Source: Flavobacterium amniphilum
GTDB taxonomy: Bacteria; Bacteroidota; Bacteroidia; Flavobacteriales; Flavobacteriaceae
Length of the DNA stretch: 64,000 nucleotides
Assembly (NCBI RefSeq): GCF_023634845.1
Contig: NZ_JAMLJL010000002.1
Location: forward strand, 342,754-406,753
Direction: 5' to 3'
Positions within the stretch are counted from its first letter, which is position 1, and each line of letters opens with the position of its first letter. Shown here in pieces: positions 45,685 to 54,469 of the stretch. The notes under the pieces are model-generated. The model saw nothing but the letters and a program-made list of their open reading frames with translations. It was not told the DNA's origin and did no database searches. Both the position numbers and the translations under genes were made by a program.

Positions 45685-46119
45685 TTACTGCTTCTTTAGA
45701 ATTAATCCTCTGGCTACACCTGAAACGCTACCAAATACTTTATTGTCATCATATTCTAACTTCATAGTTGTTGAAGTTAAAGAAGTAACCCTTGCGTTGT
45801 TAAATTCCTCAAAACAACTAATAATCCTATTGCCGTTAAAATAATAGTTATCGCAATTCCAATCCTGTATTTCACAAGTCGGATTGTAATAATGTGAATT
45901 AATTTCGGTATTTTCAATAATGTGGGCGTAATCCTTATTAGTACTACACCAATGGTTATAAGGTTCTTCTGTACCATCGGCTCTTATTATTGTAGTGTAA
46001 ACCCAATCACCGACCATGTTCTTAAAATTCGGTTTTAATTGTTTTTCAGAAGAATCATCATCTTTACTGCATGATAAAACTGATAATCCCATGAATAATA
46101 ATATTATTGATTTTTTCAT
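45685..46119 (-). CDS. Lipocalin-like lipoprotein
   Basis: The protein has 144 residues. A lipoprotein signal ends LSVLSCSKD near residue 18. The body (about 30-140) has a strand pattern with a NMVGDWVYTT start like the lipocalin-like domains of Flavobacteriia lipoproteins. Four cysteines lie in the central part. It is the last gene of the minus-strand RHS cluster. Its role is unknown; a surface immunity protein is one option. Confidence 0.55.
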   Translation of the reverse strand: MKKSIILLFMGLSVLSCSKDDDSSEKQLKPNFKNMVGDWVYTTIIRADGTEEPYNHWCSTNKDYAHIIENTEINSHYYNPTCEIQDWNCDNYYFNGNRIISCFEEFNNARVTSLTSTTMKLEYDDNKVFGSVSGVARGLILKKQ

Positions 46120-46124
46120 TTAAT

Positions 46125-46331
46125 TTATTTTTTAAAATATCGAGCAACTATTTGTTTCACTAAAAGAACAAACATACAAAAAAGAAAGATAATACTTACA
46201 ATTTCTGTTGCCAGAAACAAACCCTTTACATCAAAATATTCCTCCAAGTTTATGAAAATTACTTGTAGTACAAATAATAAGAAAGCTAAGAATAGAATAT
46301 ACTTTAATGCAGGAGAAACTGATTTTTCCAT
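46125..46331 (-). CDS. Small two-helix membrane protein
   Basis: The protein has 68 residues, with two hydrophobic helices (about 9-30 and 38-62). It starts 98 bases after the 77-residue membrane protein and ends 5 bases before the lipoprotein gene. Being a short membrane protein downstream of an RHS gene, it is a candidate immunity protein, but nothing else supports that. Confidence 0.5.
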   Translation of the reverse strand: MEKSVSPALKYILFLAFLLFVLQVIFINLEEYFDVKGLFLATEIVSIIFLFCMFVLLVKQIVARYFKK

Positions 46332-46346
46332 ATTGCATTATTTTTT

Positions 46347-46380
46347 AGTCAAGTCAAACTTTAAAAAACTTGACTTGACT
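46347..46380. other. Palindrome between two small membrane protein genes
   Basis: Perfect 11-bp arms AGTCAAGTCAA (46347-46357) and TTGACTTGACT (46370-46380). The T run is on the wrong side for the minus strand, so it is not a typical terminator. It could bind a regulator or process the mRNA. Confidence 0.5.
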
Positions 46381-46429
46381 TATTTTACTTTTGAAACCAA
46401 AAGCGTTATCACAATTAATCTAAGAGAAA

Positions 46430-46663
46430 TTATTTTTGTTGAGAATTCTTTTGCGCTCTTTTAAATCCAACATTTTTAACCAAAAGAAAAGAATAAATTG
46501 CTAAACTTACTATTGTAACTACTCTTTCGATAGTATAAAAATTTTCGTGACAATTAAAGATGTTCACAATAGCTTTGATTATCAAATGTGCTACAAGTAA
46601 GGTTAATAAGAGAATAAAAAACCATAAAATAATTTTTAATAGTACTTTAAACAACATTTTCAT
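46430..46663 (-). CDS. Small two-helix membrane protein downstream of RHS
   Basis: The protein has 77 residues and two hydrophobic helices (about 3-32 and 45-62). It starts 16 bases after the RHS stop on the same strand, the position where polymorphic toxin loci keep their immunity gene. No family is recognised. Confidence 0.55.
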   Translation of the reverse strand: MKMLFKVLLKIILWFFILLLTLLVAHLIIKAIVNIFNCHENFYTIERVVTIVSLAIYSFLLVKNVGFKRAQKNSQQK

Positions 46664-46679
46664 AATAGTTTAATTTAGA

Positions 46680-49600
46680 TTAATAATATCGTGTGTCTCC
46701 ATATGCCGTTATATGTAGAGTTGATCTGTTTGGATTTCCTACATCTACAGACCCTGCAAACTCATAGGCTTGATGAACCAATCCCACAGGAATGCCTAAA
46801 ACACCAGCACTAATACCTATTTGAGTCGAATATGCTCTAACTGCAATTATACTTTTAGAATTTGGTGTTACCATTGCTAAAGGTTCAATTTTAGTAGTAT
46901 ATCTATAATTAGGTTTATAAGTATCTACTGGATTATACACATTATCCAATACAGGTTCACCAACTTTAACAGAATCTTCAATTACTGAAACTGCCCCATT
47001 TTTAGACACAATATACTCATAATCTACAGATAATGAAGCTTCAAATACATTATTCCATAGTATTCTACCCCAACTTCCTTCAAGAGTTTGTTGATCCTTG
47101 AATATTGTACCCTCGATTCCGTTATCTCCACCATGTGGCATTGCATGATTCAATGAAGAAACCACTAAACCGGTTACTGCTCCTTTCCAGAAATTACCTC
47201 CTGTAAGAGCGGCTCCTGCACCTCCCATAACCGTACCAAAAGAAATCATTCCAAAAGCACTTTTAGCAAACTTTCCTGCTCCTGCCCAACCGGTTCCAGC
47301 AACATTATATCTTTTACCGTCTAATACTCTGGTATTTGTTCCACCTGAAAAAGCACTACTTGCGATACTGCTTAACGCTCCAGATGCAGCACCTGTCCAA
47401 AATCCGCCTCCTTGAAAACCGCTTAAAGTTCCTTGGAAAATTCCGTGGGAAAGGGCCTGAGTAGTCGCCTTGAGGGTAAAATTACCGATTGTCTGCGTCC
47501 ACGAGCCAATACCAAAGGTTACCGCTCCACTAACAGCTCCGACAAACGTTGCCATTAAAGCTCCTTTCAATGTTATTGGAGTTCCGTTAACTAAATTAGT
47601 TGTCAAATAAGCCGCAAAAGCAATTCCCGCTCCAATCAAAATCGCCGAAACTAATTCCTCTCCGTTTTTGTCTGTGTATTTAAACGGATTGTTCCAACAA
47701 TAACCGTAACGGTTAAAACTTTGTGTATTGTAAGGGTCTTGCACAAAATTATCCGGTTGTAAGAATCGGTGGAGTTTAGGATCATATAAACGTCCGTTCA
47801 TGTGAATAAGTCCAACGCTTTCCAAATGCTGATGCCCAGTGTAACCTCTGTCAAAGAATGTCAATTTACTCAGGTTGTTTTCTGCTCCATCCTGTATTTT
47901 AAGAATTTCACCCCACGGATTGTACAATCTCTTTTCAACTATACCACCATTAGCGTTGGTAATCGCCATAATACTGCCTTGGTAATCCCTGTGCAGGTAA
48001 AAATAATTTTGGTTTGTACCGTCACTTTTTACCACAACTGAGGCATTATAAGCATCACCTCCAACATAGGTTGTAAATTCAATACTTGTTGGCGTCGTGA
48101 AATTACCGGCTGTAAAGGTTGCCTTTATTTCCATACTTCCATCCGCACTGAAATATTTACGATACGGTCGTTTGAATTTATCTGTATCAGTACTGCCGTA
48201 ATACATCACGCTTCTTTGCAACATAGCATTGTAACCGAAGCTGATTTTATCTACGCCTTGCTCTTCAATTTGTATCGGTGCTTTAAAAGCATTATATGAG
48301 ATACTTTGCAAAGGACGCGCAGTGTAATATTTATGTGCTTCAGTACTTGGAGTTATAAACGTATTTTGGTAAGGCTTGCTCGTATTAGTATAGCTATACT
48401 GACCAAGATTATTTTCTGTAATTCTTCCCCTGTCATCATAATTCTGAACATTGATTGAATTATTATCAATTCTCAAATTATCCACATTAAAGGTTGCATT
48501 TGGTGGAACCACTCCGCCACCATTTGAACCGTTAGGACTGTTTTCATCAACAATGAATTTTAAAGTAAGTTTTGGACTGGTTACAAAATCACTAATCGTA
48601 TAATTACTGTCAAAAACACCGTTGTTTATTGTTCCTAAGGGAATTTCAACCAAGTTGGTTGCATTGGTTGGGTCAGTTTCAACCATAATGGCATTGACAA
48701 CTACACCATCAGTACCCGTTTTACCTGTAATATCTGCTTTTATTCTCAGTTTATTACCTGCTTTTAAATCGAGATTCAAAGGTTTGCTTGCTGATACAAA
48801 AGTGTTTTTCAAAACCAGTTTTAAAGTTCCTGCTGAATTGGTTGCAGAACCGGTTGTGGCTGTACCATCGAATACAAAACCTTCAGTTGTGGAATTGAAA
48901 GGTAATGTTAATAGATTGGCACCTGCTCCATCCCAACTTGTCAACCTGTCCAAACTGTCATAGGTAAAGTTTTCTCGTGTATCAAATAAACTATTGGTAC
49001 GACTGGTTAAATTAGCTAGAATCGGTTCAAAAACATTGTTCAAAGTCATTACATCGACATTTCCTAATTGATGCTTGTTTTGCGTTACATAACCAAAGGC
49101 ATCATACGTATTGGCAATTACAATACCGTTACCAAGTATGGCACTGGTTAACTGTCCACGGGAATTTTCCGCATTGGCTTGCCATTTAATCACACCATTA
49201 TCCAATAACTGCCATTCTTTACCATTTTTATACGTATGGGTGATAGTCTTGGAACTGGCTTTTCCGTGTGATGATGCAGAAGAAATTTCATTTGAAACCC
49301 TTCCGTAAATGTCAAAAGTCAGTTCTTTTGTAAAGGTTGCAAATGGAGTTGATGAACTAACAGGATATAGTGTTTCAACCGTTTTATTCAAAAACTTTGT
49401 GGTTGCATCATACGTATAAGTATAATTACTGTCTCCATCATTCGGGTTAGCAACTGCAATATTGGTCAACCACTTATTTGTCGGGTCATAGGTATAAGTA
49501 CTCGTTATTGATGTACCGCCACCAACAACCGATTTTGTAAGTACCTTTCCAACCGGATTTAACGTATAGGTTGTAGTTCCTTTAGGCGTGGTTTCGGTTT

Positions 49601-52600
49601 TTGTTTCTCCGAAAGCATTATACGAATAGGTATAAGTTCCTGCCGAAGAATCGGTAAGTCTTTCCTTTCTTCCCCAGTTGTCATATTGAACATTAATCTT
49701 AATACCTTGATAATCGGATTCAATCAAATTACCATTGGCATCAAATCTATAATTGATTGTTCCGCCTGGCGAATCAGTTGCTGAAACAACCTGACCATTG
49801 GCATTCATCGTTTTGGTTTTACACATTGTTCCGTCATTTACGGAAACGGTATGCCCGTTATACGCTGTAGTTATTATTTTTCCTGTTGGAGCTGTCGATT
49901 TAATTGGACGGTTATATACATCATATTCAAAAACAGTCCATAATGAAGGTGAAGAAGTAGAGTAAGGATCGCTCTCTTTTAGTTTCTTTCCTAAGAAATC
50001 ATATTCAGTATTTGAATACACCCAATTTCCGTTAATATCCTTTACACCTTTTTTGATAGGTCTGGCCAGTGCATCACTTTCCATCATACCACTACTGCCA
50101 TCATCGCCGATTTGGGTGGTGTTGTAAATATTCCCAGTTCGTGTGTAAGTGTAATTGATGCTTTTACCTAAGAAGTCGGTTATTTTAGTCCTTTTACCCC
50201 AATTATCACATTCATTGGTTGTAATCTGTCCGAAAGGATTCTTTTGTTTTAAGATTGTACCGTATAAGTTATGGTAAGTTACATTTTCTGTAACCAATCC
50301 TTCAGGGTCAGTTGTGGTTTTAATAAAACGATTAGAAGAATCATAAGTATAGGACGTTGACCGCGGTGAAACTGCGTTTGCCGCTGTTGTTCCGATTGCA
50401 CTTATGGTTTTGCTTTGAAGCTGTCCGTTTGTGAAATAGGTAAACTTCTCAACTATGGTTTCCGTCGAATTGTTTGACTTCTTTTCAGTTTGAGTCAGGT
50501 TCCCATTGGTATAAGAATACTTGATATTGCTTGTCTTTGTATCCGTGCTACCTGTTGGGGTATTTACATACACCATTTTCTTTGTAGTGATTTCATTTGG
50601 TCTTCCGATATAATAATTGTTTCCTGTTCCGGAAGGGTTATTATCATAAGCGGTAATTGTCGTGGTGCTTCCATGCAATACATTCCCCACAAAATTATTA
50701 TTGGTAACGTGTAACGGCAATAAGAAATCATTGGAATAGGAATTATAAACAGTTTCCCTTACGATGTTGGTCAAATAATCCGTTGTGGTTTGTTTATCCA
50801 ATAATATAGAATATCGCTTACTGGTTAGGTCTGTATTTTCGGTGTAAGTATTCTCAGTTTTACTGATTAAGTTAGTATAATTTGTACCGAAATTGAGAAA
50901 TTGATTTCCGTCTAATAAAAGGGTAAACGCTTTTACCATCATTCCCCTTGCATTTGGATTATTTTCGGTAACACTCCAAGTCTTTTTTCCTAAACCATCT
51001 TTATACCAACTCGAGCGGGCAGTTTTCTTAAACCCAATCATACCAATACCGTTAAGGTTTAATGCTAGTCCATGATATTGAAAATCTTGAAATTTTTCTA
51101 CACCTGCCGAAATGTTTTTTAGCTTTTTTACCAGTTTGTTACTTGGCATTTGTTTTAACTCAACTAATGGATATTGTAGGCTTTCGGTTGAAGAATAAAA
51201 ACCATTTAAGTAGCCTAATTCATTTGTCCCTTCTGCGGGGGTCAGCTCATCATAAATGATTTCGTCAACAATTGCCCCGTTTGATTGTGTGATTTTTTGG
51301 ATTAGGTTGTCTTCCGAAAAATCTTTTTTGAAATCAACGTAAGTAATCGTTTTACTGAAAGATTCCCCACCGTGAAAACGAATCATCAATAAATCACTGT
51401 CCAATCCTTTATACTTGTAGTTTCCTGCCATTGGGATTGGTCTGGAATTATCATCGGTATCGTGAGAAGAAGGTGAAGTGTAATTATTCGTAAAAGTCCC
51501 GTTTAATCCAATATTGTTTAGGTAAGTACTTACCCTCCAAGAGGAATCAATATCTTTCGGATCCCAAAACGGGTCATATTGCCATAAACTTGTCCATACT
51601 TTTACCAAATCCGTTTTACCGTCTTTGTTAACATCCATTGTGTAATACGTACTGGTATGCCATTGTGTATCGTATGAAGTACCCGAAGTCGGTCTGTATG
51701 CGGTGATATTATGAGATTCTTTTGTAAAGAATGAACCGCCCGCAGGATTCGGGTTACTGTAATAAATATGCCATAAATCACATTCTGAACAGCCTTCAAC
51801 TGAATCAGGAAGCATCACATCAGTTTTACCATCGGCGTTGAAATCCCCGAAAAGGATTTGCTTTCTTACGTCATAAGTATCTAAAGTTCCTTGACCGATA
51901 AGTTCCAGTTCAGCCCAAGGCGCAACTGTCAATTGTTTAAACGTAAGTACACGATAGTTCTTTTCCCTGTCGATTATCAATATATCTGCTTTACCATCTG
52001 AATTAAAATCCATCACATAACGTTCACCGTTTTGCAATAATTGGATATTGGCAGAAGTAAGTCCATAATTACCAAAAGTATTGTCTTCAGATGGGCTTGA
52101 TGCGTTCAAATCGACTATCCTTGCTTCCTTGATTGTTTCGGAAACTTCTTTGTGCCAGTAGCATTCACTACCTGAGGGGTCGGCAATGTTAGATTGTTCG
52201 TTTCTACCTACTTCCGAACCATTTACATCAGGGTCATATTTGAATGTTTTTTTGTCATCATAGCTTAATACCAGTACATCGGACACACTATCCCCGTTAA
52301 AATCTCCTTCCAGATATTTGTTACTTTTTTTAATGTAAGTCGGACTCTCACAACGGGAGTTTGAACCGGGAATAGGATTCCCATTTTGGTCTAAGTCTTC
52401 AGGTGTACATAAATCGCTGCAATACCCGATATTATCCATTACAACGGTCTTTGAATAGTTGTTCTGAATGCTTCCGTTTTCAAGATTATAGATTTTGAAA
52501 GTGATATTGTTAAGTGCTTCATCAACCTTAACTACTGATTGCTTTTGGTTCAGTTTGTTATTGGTTAGTGTAGTTGCGGTAAACAAAACCCTTTTTAAAT

Positions 52601-53672
52601 CTGACCTCCACTCATAAGGGAACTCGTAAGTAGTTCCAGCTCCCTGAAATAGTTTTGTGTATAATTTTTTTCCTGCAATAAAATCCAGTCTTCCGTCACC
52701 GTCAAAATCGCCTGACATATCCGGGTTTTTTGATAAATCCAAAGCATCAGTATAAGAAGTCGCGTTTTCCGTAACGGTTTCAGGTGTGGTCTTATACTCG
52801 AAAGTAATTGGGTTTGCTCCTTCCAAAGCTCCATTAAATTCCTGTATTTGACTCACACGCTGATAACCTTGTGCATCAGTAGAATGCGCCAACTGATACT
52901 TTTTAAATAACAATTCGTTGGTAAACACTTCAACCTTATCGAGTATTTCAACTTTACCAAATTTTTGGCCTTTTATAAAAGCAGATTCCTGTCTGGCTGA
53001 TGATTTGTAGGTAAATACAATCTTATTCAAGGCAACCGGATTAGTTAAATTATTCCCACTAAAGCGGATTTCCCTAACACAAAGCCCTTTGTTTTCCTGT
53101 CTTGAATAAAGATAATTGATGAAGTTACCGTTTACATCTTCTGACCTTACGATGTAAAATGCTGTCGCATCGGTTCCGCTTGTTCCTGTTCCGTTCCCAT
53201 ACCAAGAGCGGGAGCCGTCGGGTGTTGTCACTATAAAATACATTGAAGAACCCGAACCCTTTAACTCAATTTTGTTGTTGCTCTGTACTTCAGTTTCATA
53301 GGTTGAGCCATCAGCCCAATAAGTTCCCGTTTTCAATAACAATCGTTGGCCATCGAGGGATAGCTTATCGTCCGAATCGAAATCAACACCATCCCGATAA
53401 CCGTCAATGTCCTTTCGGGTTGAAATCCTCGAAATATTTGATATTCCACTGATTTCCCACCCCTGTCCTGCAATACCTGAAGTTTGACCGCTTGTATAAA
53501 CCAGATTTATATTTGGCCCAACTTCTTTGATACTTGGCGGTAAAGCAATTGGTAATGTGAAATTTGCCTGACCATTATTTGAAATATCCAGTTTACCCTG
53601 TGTGTCGTGGAAATTCTGCGAAAATAAGACATTGGTAAACAATGCCATTATTAGTAAAATTTTCAATTTCAT
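46680..53672 (-). CDS. Secreted SpvB/FG-GAP/RHS repeat polymorphic protein
   Basis: The protein has 2330 residues. A signal peptide (1-18, ends LFSQ) leads to an SpvB-like domain (about 25-300), FG-GAP calcium repeats (about 310-800; FDGDGRLDF, DVNKDGKTD), long YD/RHS repeats (about 1000-1590), a beta-sandwich insert (about 1590-1740), more YD repeats and the RHS core (YNPWGEILKI near 1922; GRLYDPKLHRFLQPDNF). After DKNGEE (about 2005) a Gly-rich hydrophobic stretch leads to a 150-residue tip (about 2178-2330) of unknown fold. This is the architecture of toxin-delivering or surface polymorphic proteins with a shell around the tip. It starts 4 bases after the T9SS-protein stop and shares its promoter. 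Confidence 0.87.
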   Translation of the reverse strand: MKLKILLIMALFTNVLFSQNFHDTQGKLDISNNGQANFTLPIALPPSIKEVGPNINLVYTSGQTSGIAGQGWEISGISNISRISTRKDIDGYRDGVDFDSDDKLSLDGQRLLLKTGTYWADGSTYETEVQSNNKIELKGSGSSMYFIVTTPDGSRSWYGNGTGTSGTDATAFYIVRSEDVNGNFINYLYSRQENKGLCVREIRFSGNNLTNPVALNKIVFTYKSSARQESAFIKGQKFGKVEILDKVEVFTNELLFKKYQLAHSTDAQGYQRVSQIQEFNGALEGANPITFEYKTTPETVTENATSYTDALDLSKNPDMSGDFDGDGRLDFIAGKKLYTKLFQGAGTTYEFPYEWRSDLKRVLFTATTLTNNKLNQKQSVVKVDEALNNITFKIYNLENGSIQNNYSKTVVMDNIGYCSDLCTPEDLDQNGNPIPGSNSRCESPTYIKKSNKYLEGDFNGDSVSDVLVLSYDDKKTFKYDPDVNGSEVGRNEQSNIADPSGSECYWHKEVSETIKEARIVDLNASSPSEDNTFGNYGLTSANIQLLQNGERYVMDFNSDGKADILIIDREKNYRVLTFKQLTVAPWAELELIGQGTLDTYDVRKQILFGDFNADGKTDVMLPDSVEGCSECDLWHIYYSNPNPAGGSFFTKESHNITAYRPTSGTSYDTQWHTSTYYTMDVNKDGKTDLVKVWTSLWQYDPFWDPKDIDSSWRVSTYLNNIGLNGTFTNNYTSPSSHDTDDNSRPIPMAGNYKYKGLDSDLLMIRFHGGESFSKTITYVDFKKDFSEDNLIQKITQSNGAIVDEIIYDELTPAEGTNELGYLNGFYSSTESLQYPLVELKQMPSNKLVKKLKNISAGVEKFQDFQYHGLALNLNGIGMIGFKKTARSSWYKDGLGKKTWSVTENNPNARGMMVKAFTLLLDGNQFLNFGTNYTNLISKTENTYTENTDLTSKRYSILLDKQTTTDYLTNIVRETVYNSYSNDFLLPLHVTNNNFVGNVLHGSTTTITAYDNNPSGTGNNYYIGRPNEITTKKMVYVNTPTGSTDTKTSNIKYSYTNGNLTQTEKKSNNSTETIVEKFTYFTNGQLQSKTISAIGTTAANAVSPRSTSYTYDSSNRFIKTTTDPEGLVTENVTYHNLYGTILKQKNPFGQITTNECDNWGKRTKITDFLGKSINYTYTRTGNIYNTTQIGDDGSSGMMESDALARPIKKGVKDINGNWVYSNTEYDFLGKKLKESDPYSTSSPSLWTVFEYDVYNRPIKSTAPTGKIITTAYNGHTVSVNDGTMCKTKTMNANGQVVSATDSPGGTINYRFDANGNLIESDYQGIKINVQYDNWGRKERLTDSSAGTYTYSYNAFGETKTETTPKGTTTYTLNPVGKVLTKSVVGGGTSITSTYTYDPTNKWLTNIAVANPNDGDSNYTYTYDATTKFLNKTVETLYPVSSSTPFATFTKELTFDIYGRVSNEISSASSHGKASSKTITHTYKNGKEWQLLDNGVIKWQANAENSRGQLTSAILGNGIVIANTYDAFGYVTQNKHQLGNVDVMTLNNVFEPILANLTSRTNSLFDTRENFTYDSLDRLTSWDGAGANLLTLPFNSTTEGFVFDGTATTGSATNSAGTLKLVLKNTFVSASKPLNLDLKAGNKLRIKADITGKTGTDGVVVNAIMVETDPTNATNLVEIPLGTINNGVFDSNYTISDFVTSPKLTLKFIVDENSPNGSNGGGVVPPNATFNVDNLRIDNNSINVQNYDDRGRITENNLGQYSYTNTSKPYQNTFITPSTEAHKYYTARPLQSISYNAFKAPIQIEEQGVDKISFGYNAMLQRSVMYYGSTDTDKFKRPYRKYFSADGSMEIKATFTAGNFTTPTSIEFTTYVGGDAYNASVVVKSDGTNQNYFYLHRDYQGSIMAITNANGGIVEKRLYNPWGEILKIQDGAENNLSKLTFFDRGYTGHQHLESVGLIHMNGRLYDPKLHRFLQPDNFVQDPYNTQSFNRYGYCWNNPFKYTDKNGEELVSAILIGAGIAFAAYLTTNLVNGTPITLKGALMATFVGAVSGAVTFGIGSWTQTIGNFTLKATTQALSHGIFQGTLSGFQGGGFWTGAASGALSSIASSAFSGGTNTRVLDGKRYNVAGTGWAGAGKFAKSAFGMISFGTVMGGAGAALTGGNFWKGAVTGLVVSSLNHAMPHGGDNGIEGTIFKDQQTLEGSWGRILWNNVFEASLSVDYEYIVSKNGAVSVIEDSVKVGEPVLDNVYNPVDTYKPNYRYTTKIEPLAMVTPNSKSIIAVRAYSTQIGISAGVLGIPVGLVHQAYEFAGSVDVGNPNRSTLHITAYGDTRYY

Positions 53673-53676
53673 ACCG

Positions 53677-54120
53677 CTACTGTTTAATGATTTTGATACT
53701 CTTTTCTCCTCCCGTATTGTAAGCCAGTATTATGAAATATATCCCGCTTGGATAATTACCGAAGTGAATATTCTGACTTATGGAGTTTTCTTGATGGTCA
53801 AAACTTTTGAGTAGTGAACCATTCAGGCTGAAGAGCTTTATACTTGAAATTTTACTTTCAAGTGAATTGTTCCACTTCAGGTAAAGTTCTTCTTTGACAG
53901 GATTGGGGTAATAGGCAAAACTGTCTTCAGGAACAAACTTTGTCAAATCGGAATCTGTCAATTGACCTGTGTCTTTAATTTCTGTTTTGGTAAAACAGTT
54001 TAAACAATATTCCCGGGTAATTTGATTCCCGGCTGTGTCATAATCAAAACGTATCTTTTGATCTTGACCGAACGATTTGATACTGCTACAGAGCATCATT
54101 GTAAATAATAATCGTATCAT
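53677..54120 (-). CDS. T9SS type A sorting-domain protein with one YD-like repeat
   Basis: The protein has 147 residues from ATG at 54120, which gives a signal peptide (ends SFGQ); an earlier in-frame ATG at 54207 would add 29 non-signal residues. After the signal comes one YD-like repeat (IRFDYDTAGNQITREYC) with two cysteines, then a linker and a C-terminal T9SS type A sorting domain (about 70-147, FAYYPNPVKEELYLKW to the end). It is exported by type IX secretion and likely helps surface or release the RHS protein encoded 4 bases downstream. Confidence 0.82.
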   Translation of the reverse strand: MIRLLFTMMLCSSIKSFGQDQKIRFDYDTAGNQITREYCLNCFTKTEIKDTGQLTDSDLTKFVPEDSFAYYPNPVKEELYLKWNNSLESKISSIKLFSLNGSLLKSFDHQENSISQNIHFGNYPSGIYFIILAYNTGGEKSIKIIKQ

Positions 54121-54303
54121 ATAGTTAATTTTAAAGTTGTTTAAATAATGGTAATTGAATGTTTGATAGTGTAAAGCTTCAGATAAGCCCCAAAAAGATT
54201 TCTTCATTGTCTTAATGATTTTTTTTATTAGAATTTCTTAGTAGGGAGTTTATTATGAAAGAAAAGGGATTCAGAAATTGAGTAGAATTTCATTTCTGTT
54301 ACT

Positions 54304-54336
54304 TCAAAGCTATACCCATTTCTATTGTATCACAAA
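54304..54336 (-). promoter_or_regulatory. Promoter of the T9SS/RHS operon
   Basis: On the minus strand TTTG (54336-54333), a 21-base spacer and TAGCTTTG (54311-54304) match the Bacteroidota consensus well. The 21-bp repeats begin 11 bases upstream of its -33 box, as an activator site would. Confidence 0.7.
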
Positions 54337-54346
54337 TGATACTGTC

Positions 54347-54409
54347 TTGGATTTATAAATCATCGCCCTGAATTAATAAATCCTCGCTTTGAATTAATAA
54401 ATCATTTCT
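54347..54409. promoter_or_regulatory. Three 21-bp tandem operator-like repeats
   Basis: Three consecutive 21-base units share the core G(A/G)ATT(A/T)ATAAATC, starting at 54347, 54368 and 54389. The 21-bp phasing equals two helical turns, and AraC family half-sites are typically spaced this way. CCCTGAATTAATAAAT at 54366-54381 recurs exactly, inverted, at 56219-56234 before the peptide gene. It is likely the binding site of the TPR-AraC regulator. Confidence 0.7.
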
Positions 54410-54436
54410 TACAAATGGCTTTTTTTAATATGTTTG
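54405..54436 (+). promoter_or_regulatory. Promoter of the TPR-AraC regulator gene
   Basis: TATGTTTG (54429-54436) is a perfect -7 box. TTTC (54405-54408) lies 20 bases upstream as a weak -33 element and overlaps the last 21-bp repeat, so the regulator may control its own gene. Confidence 0.6.
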
Positions 54437-54469
54437 CAGACGATTTTTAATTATTCAAAAAAACAGAGT

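Larger units (their letters stand above)
54121..54469. other. Divergent control region between the RHS operon and the TPR-AraC gene
   Basis: These 349 bases hold a minus-strand promoter for the T9SS/RHS operon (54304-54336), three 21-bp direct repeats (54347-54409) and a plus-strand promoter for the regulator gene (54405-54436). No gene is supported. Confidence 0.75.

Noticed and set aside
46347..46380. Terminator for the small membrane protein gene
   Set aside because: The stem is perfect but the T run is on the wrong side for the minus strand, so it is listed as a palindrome only.
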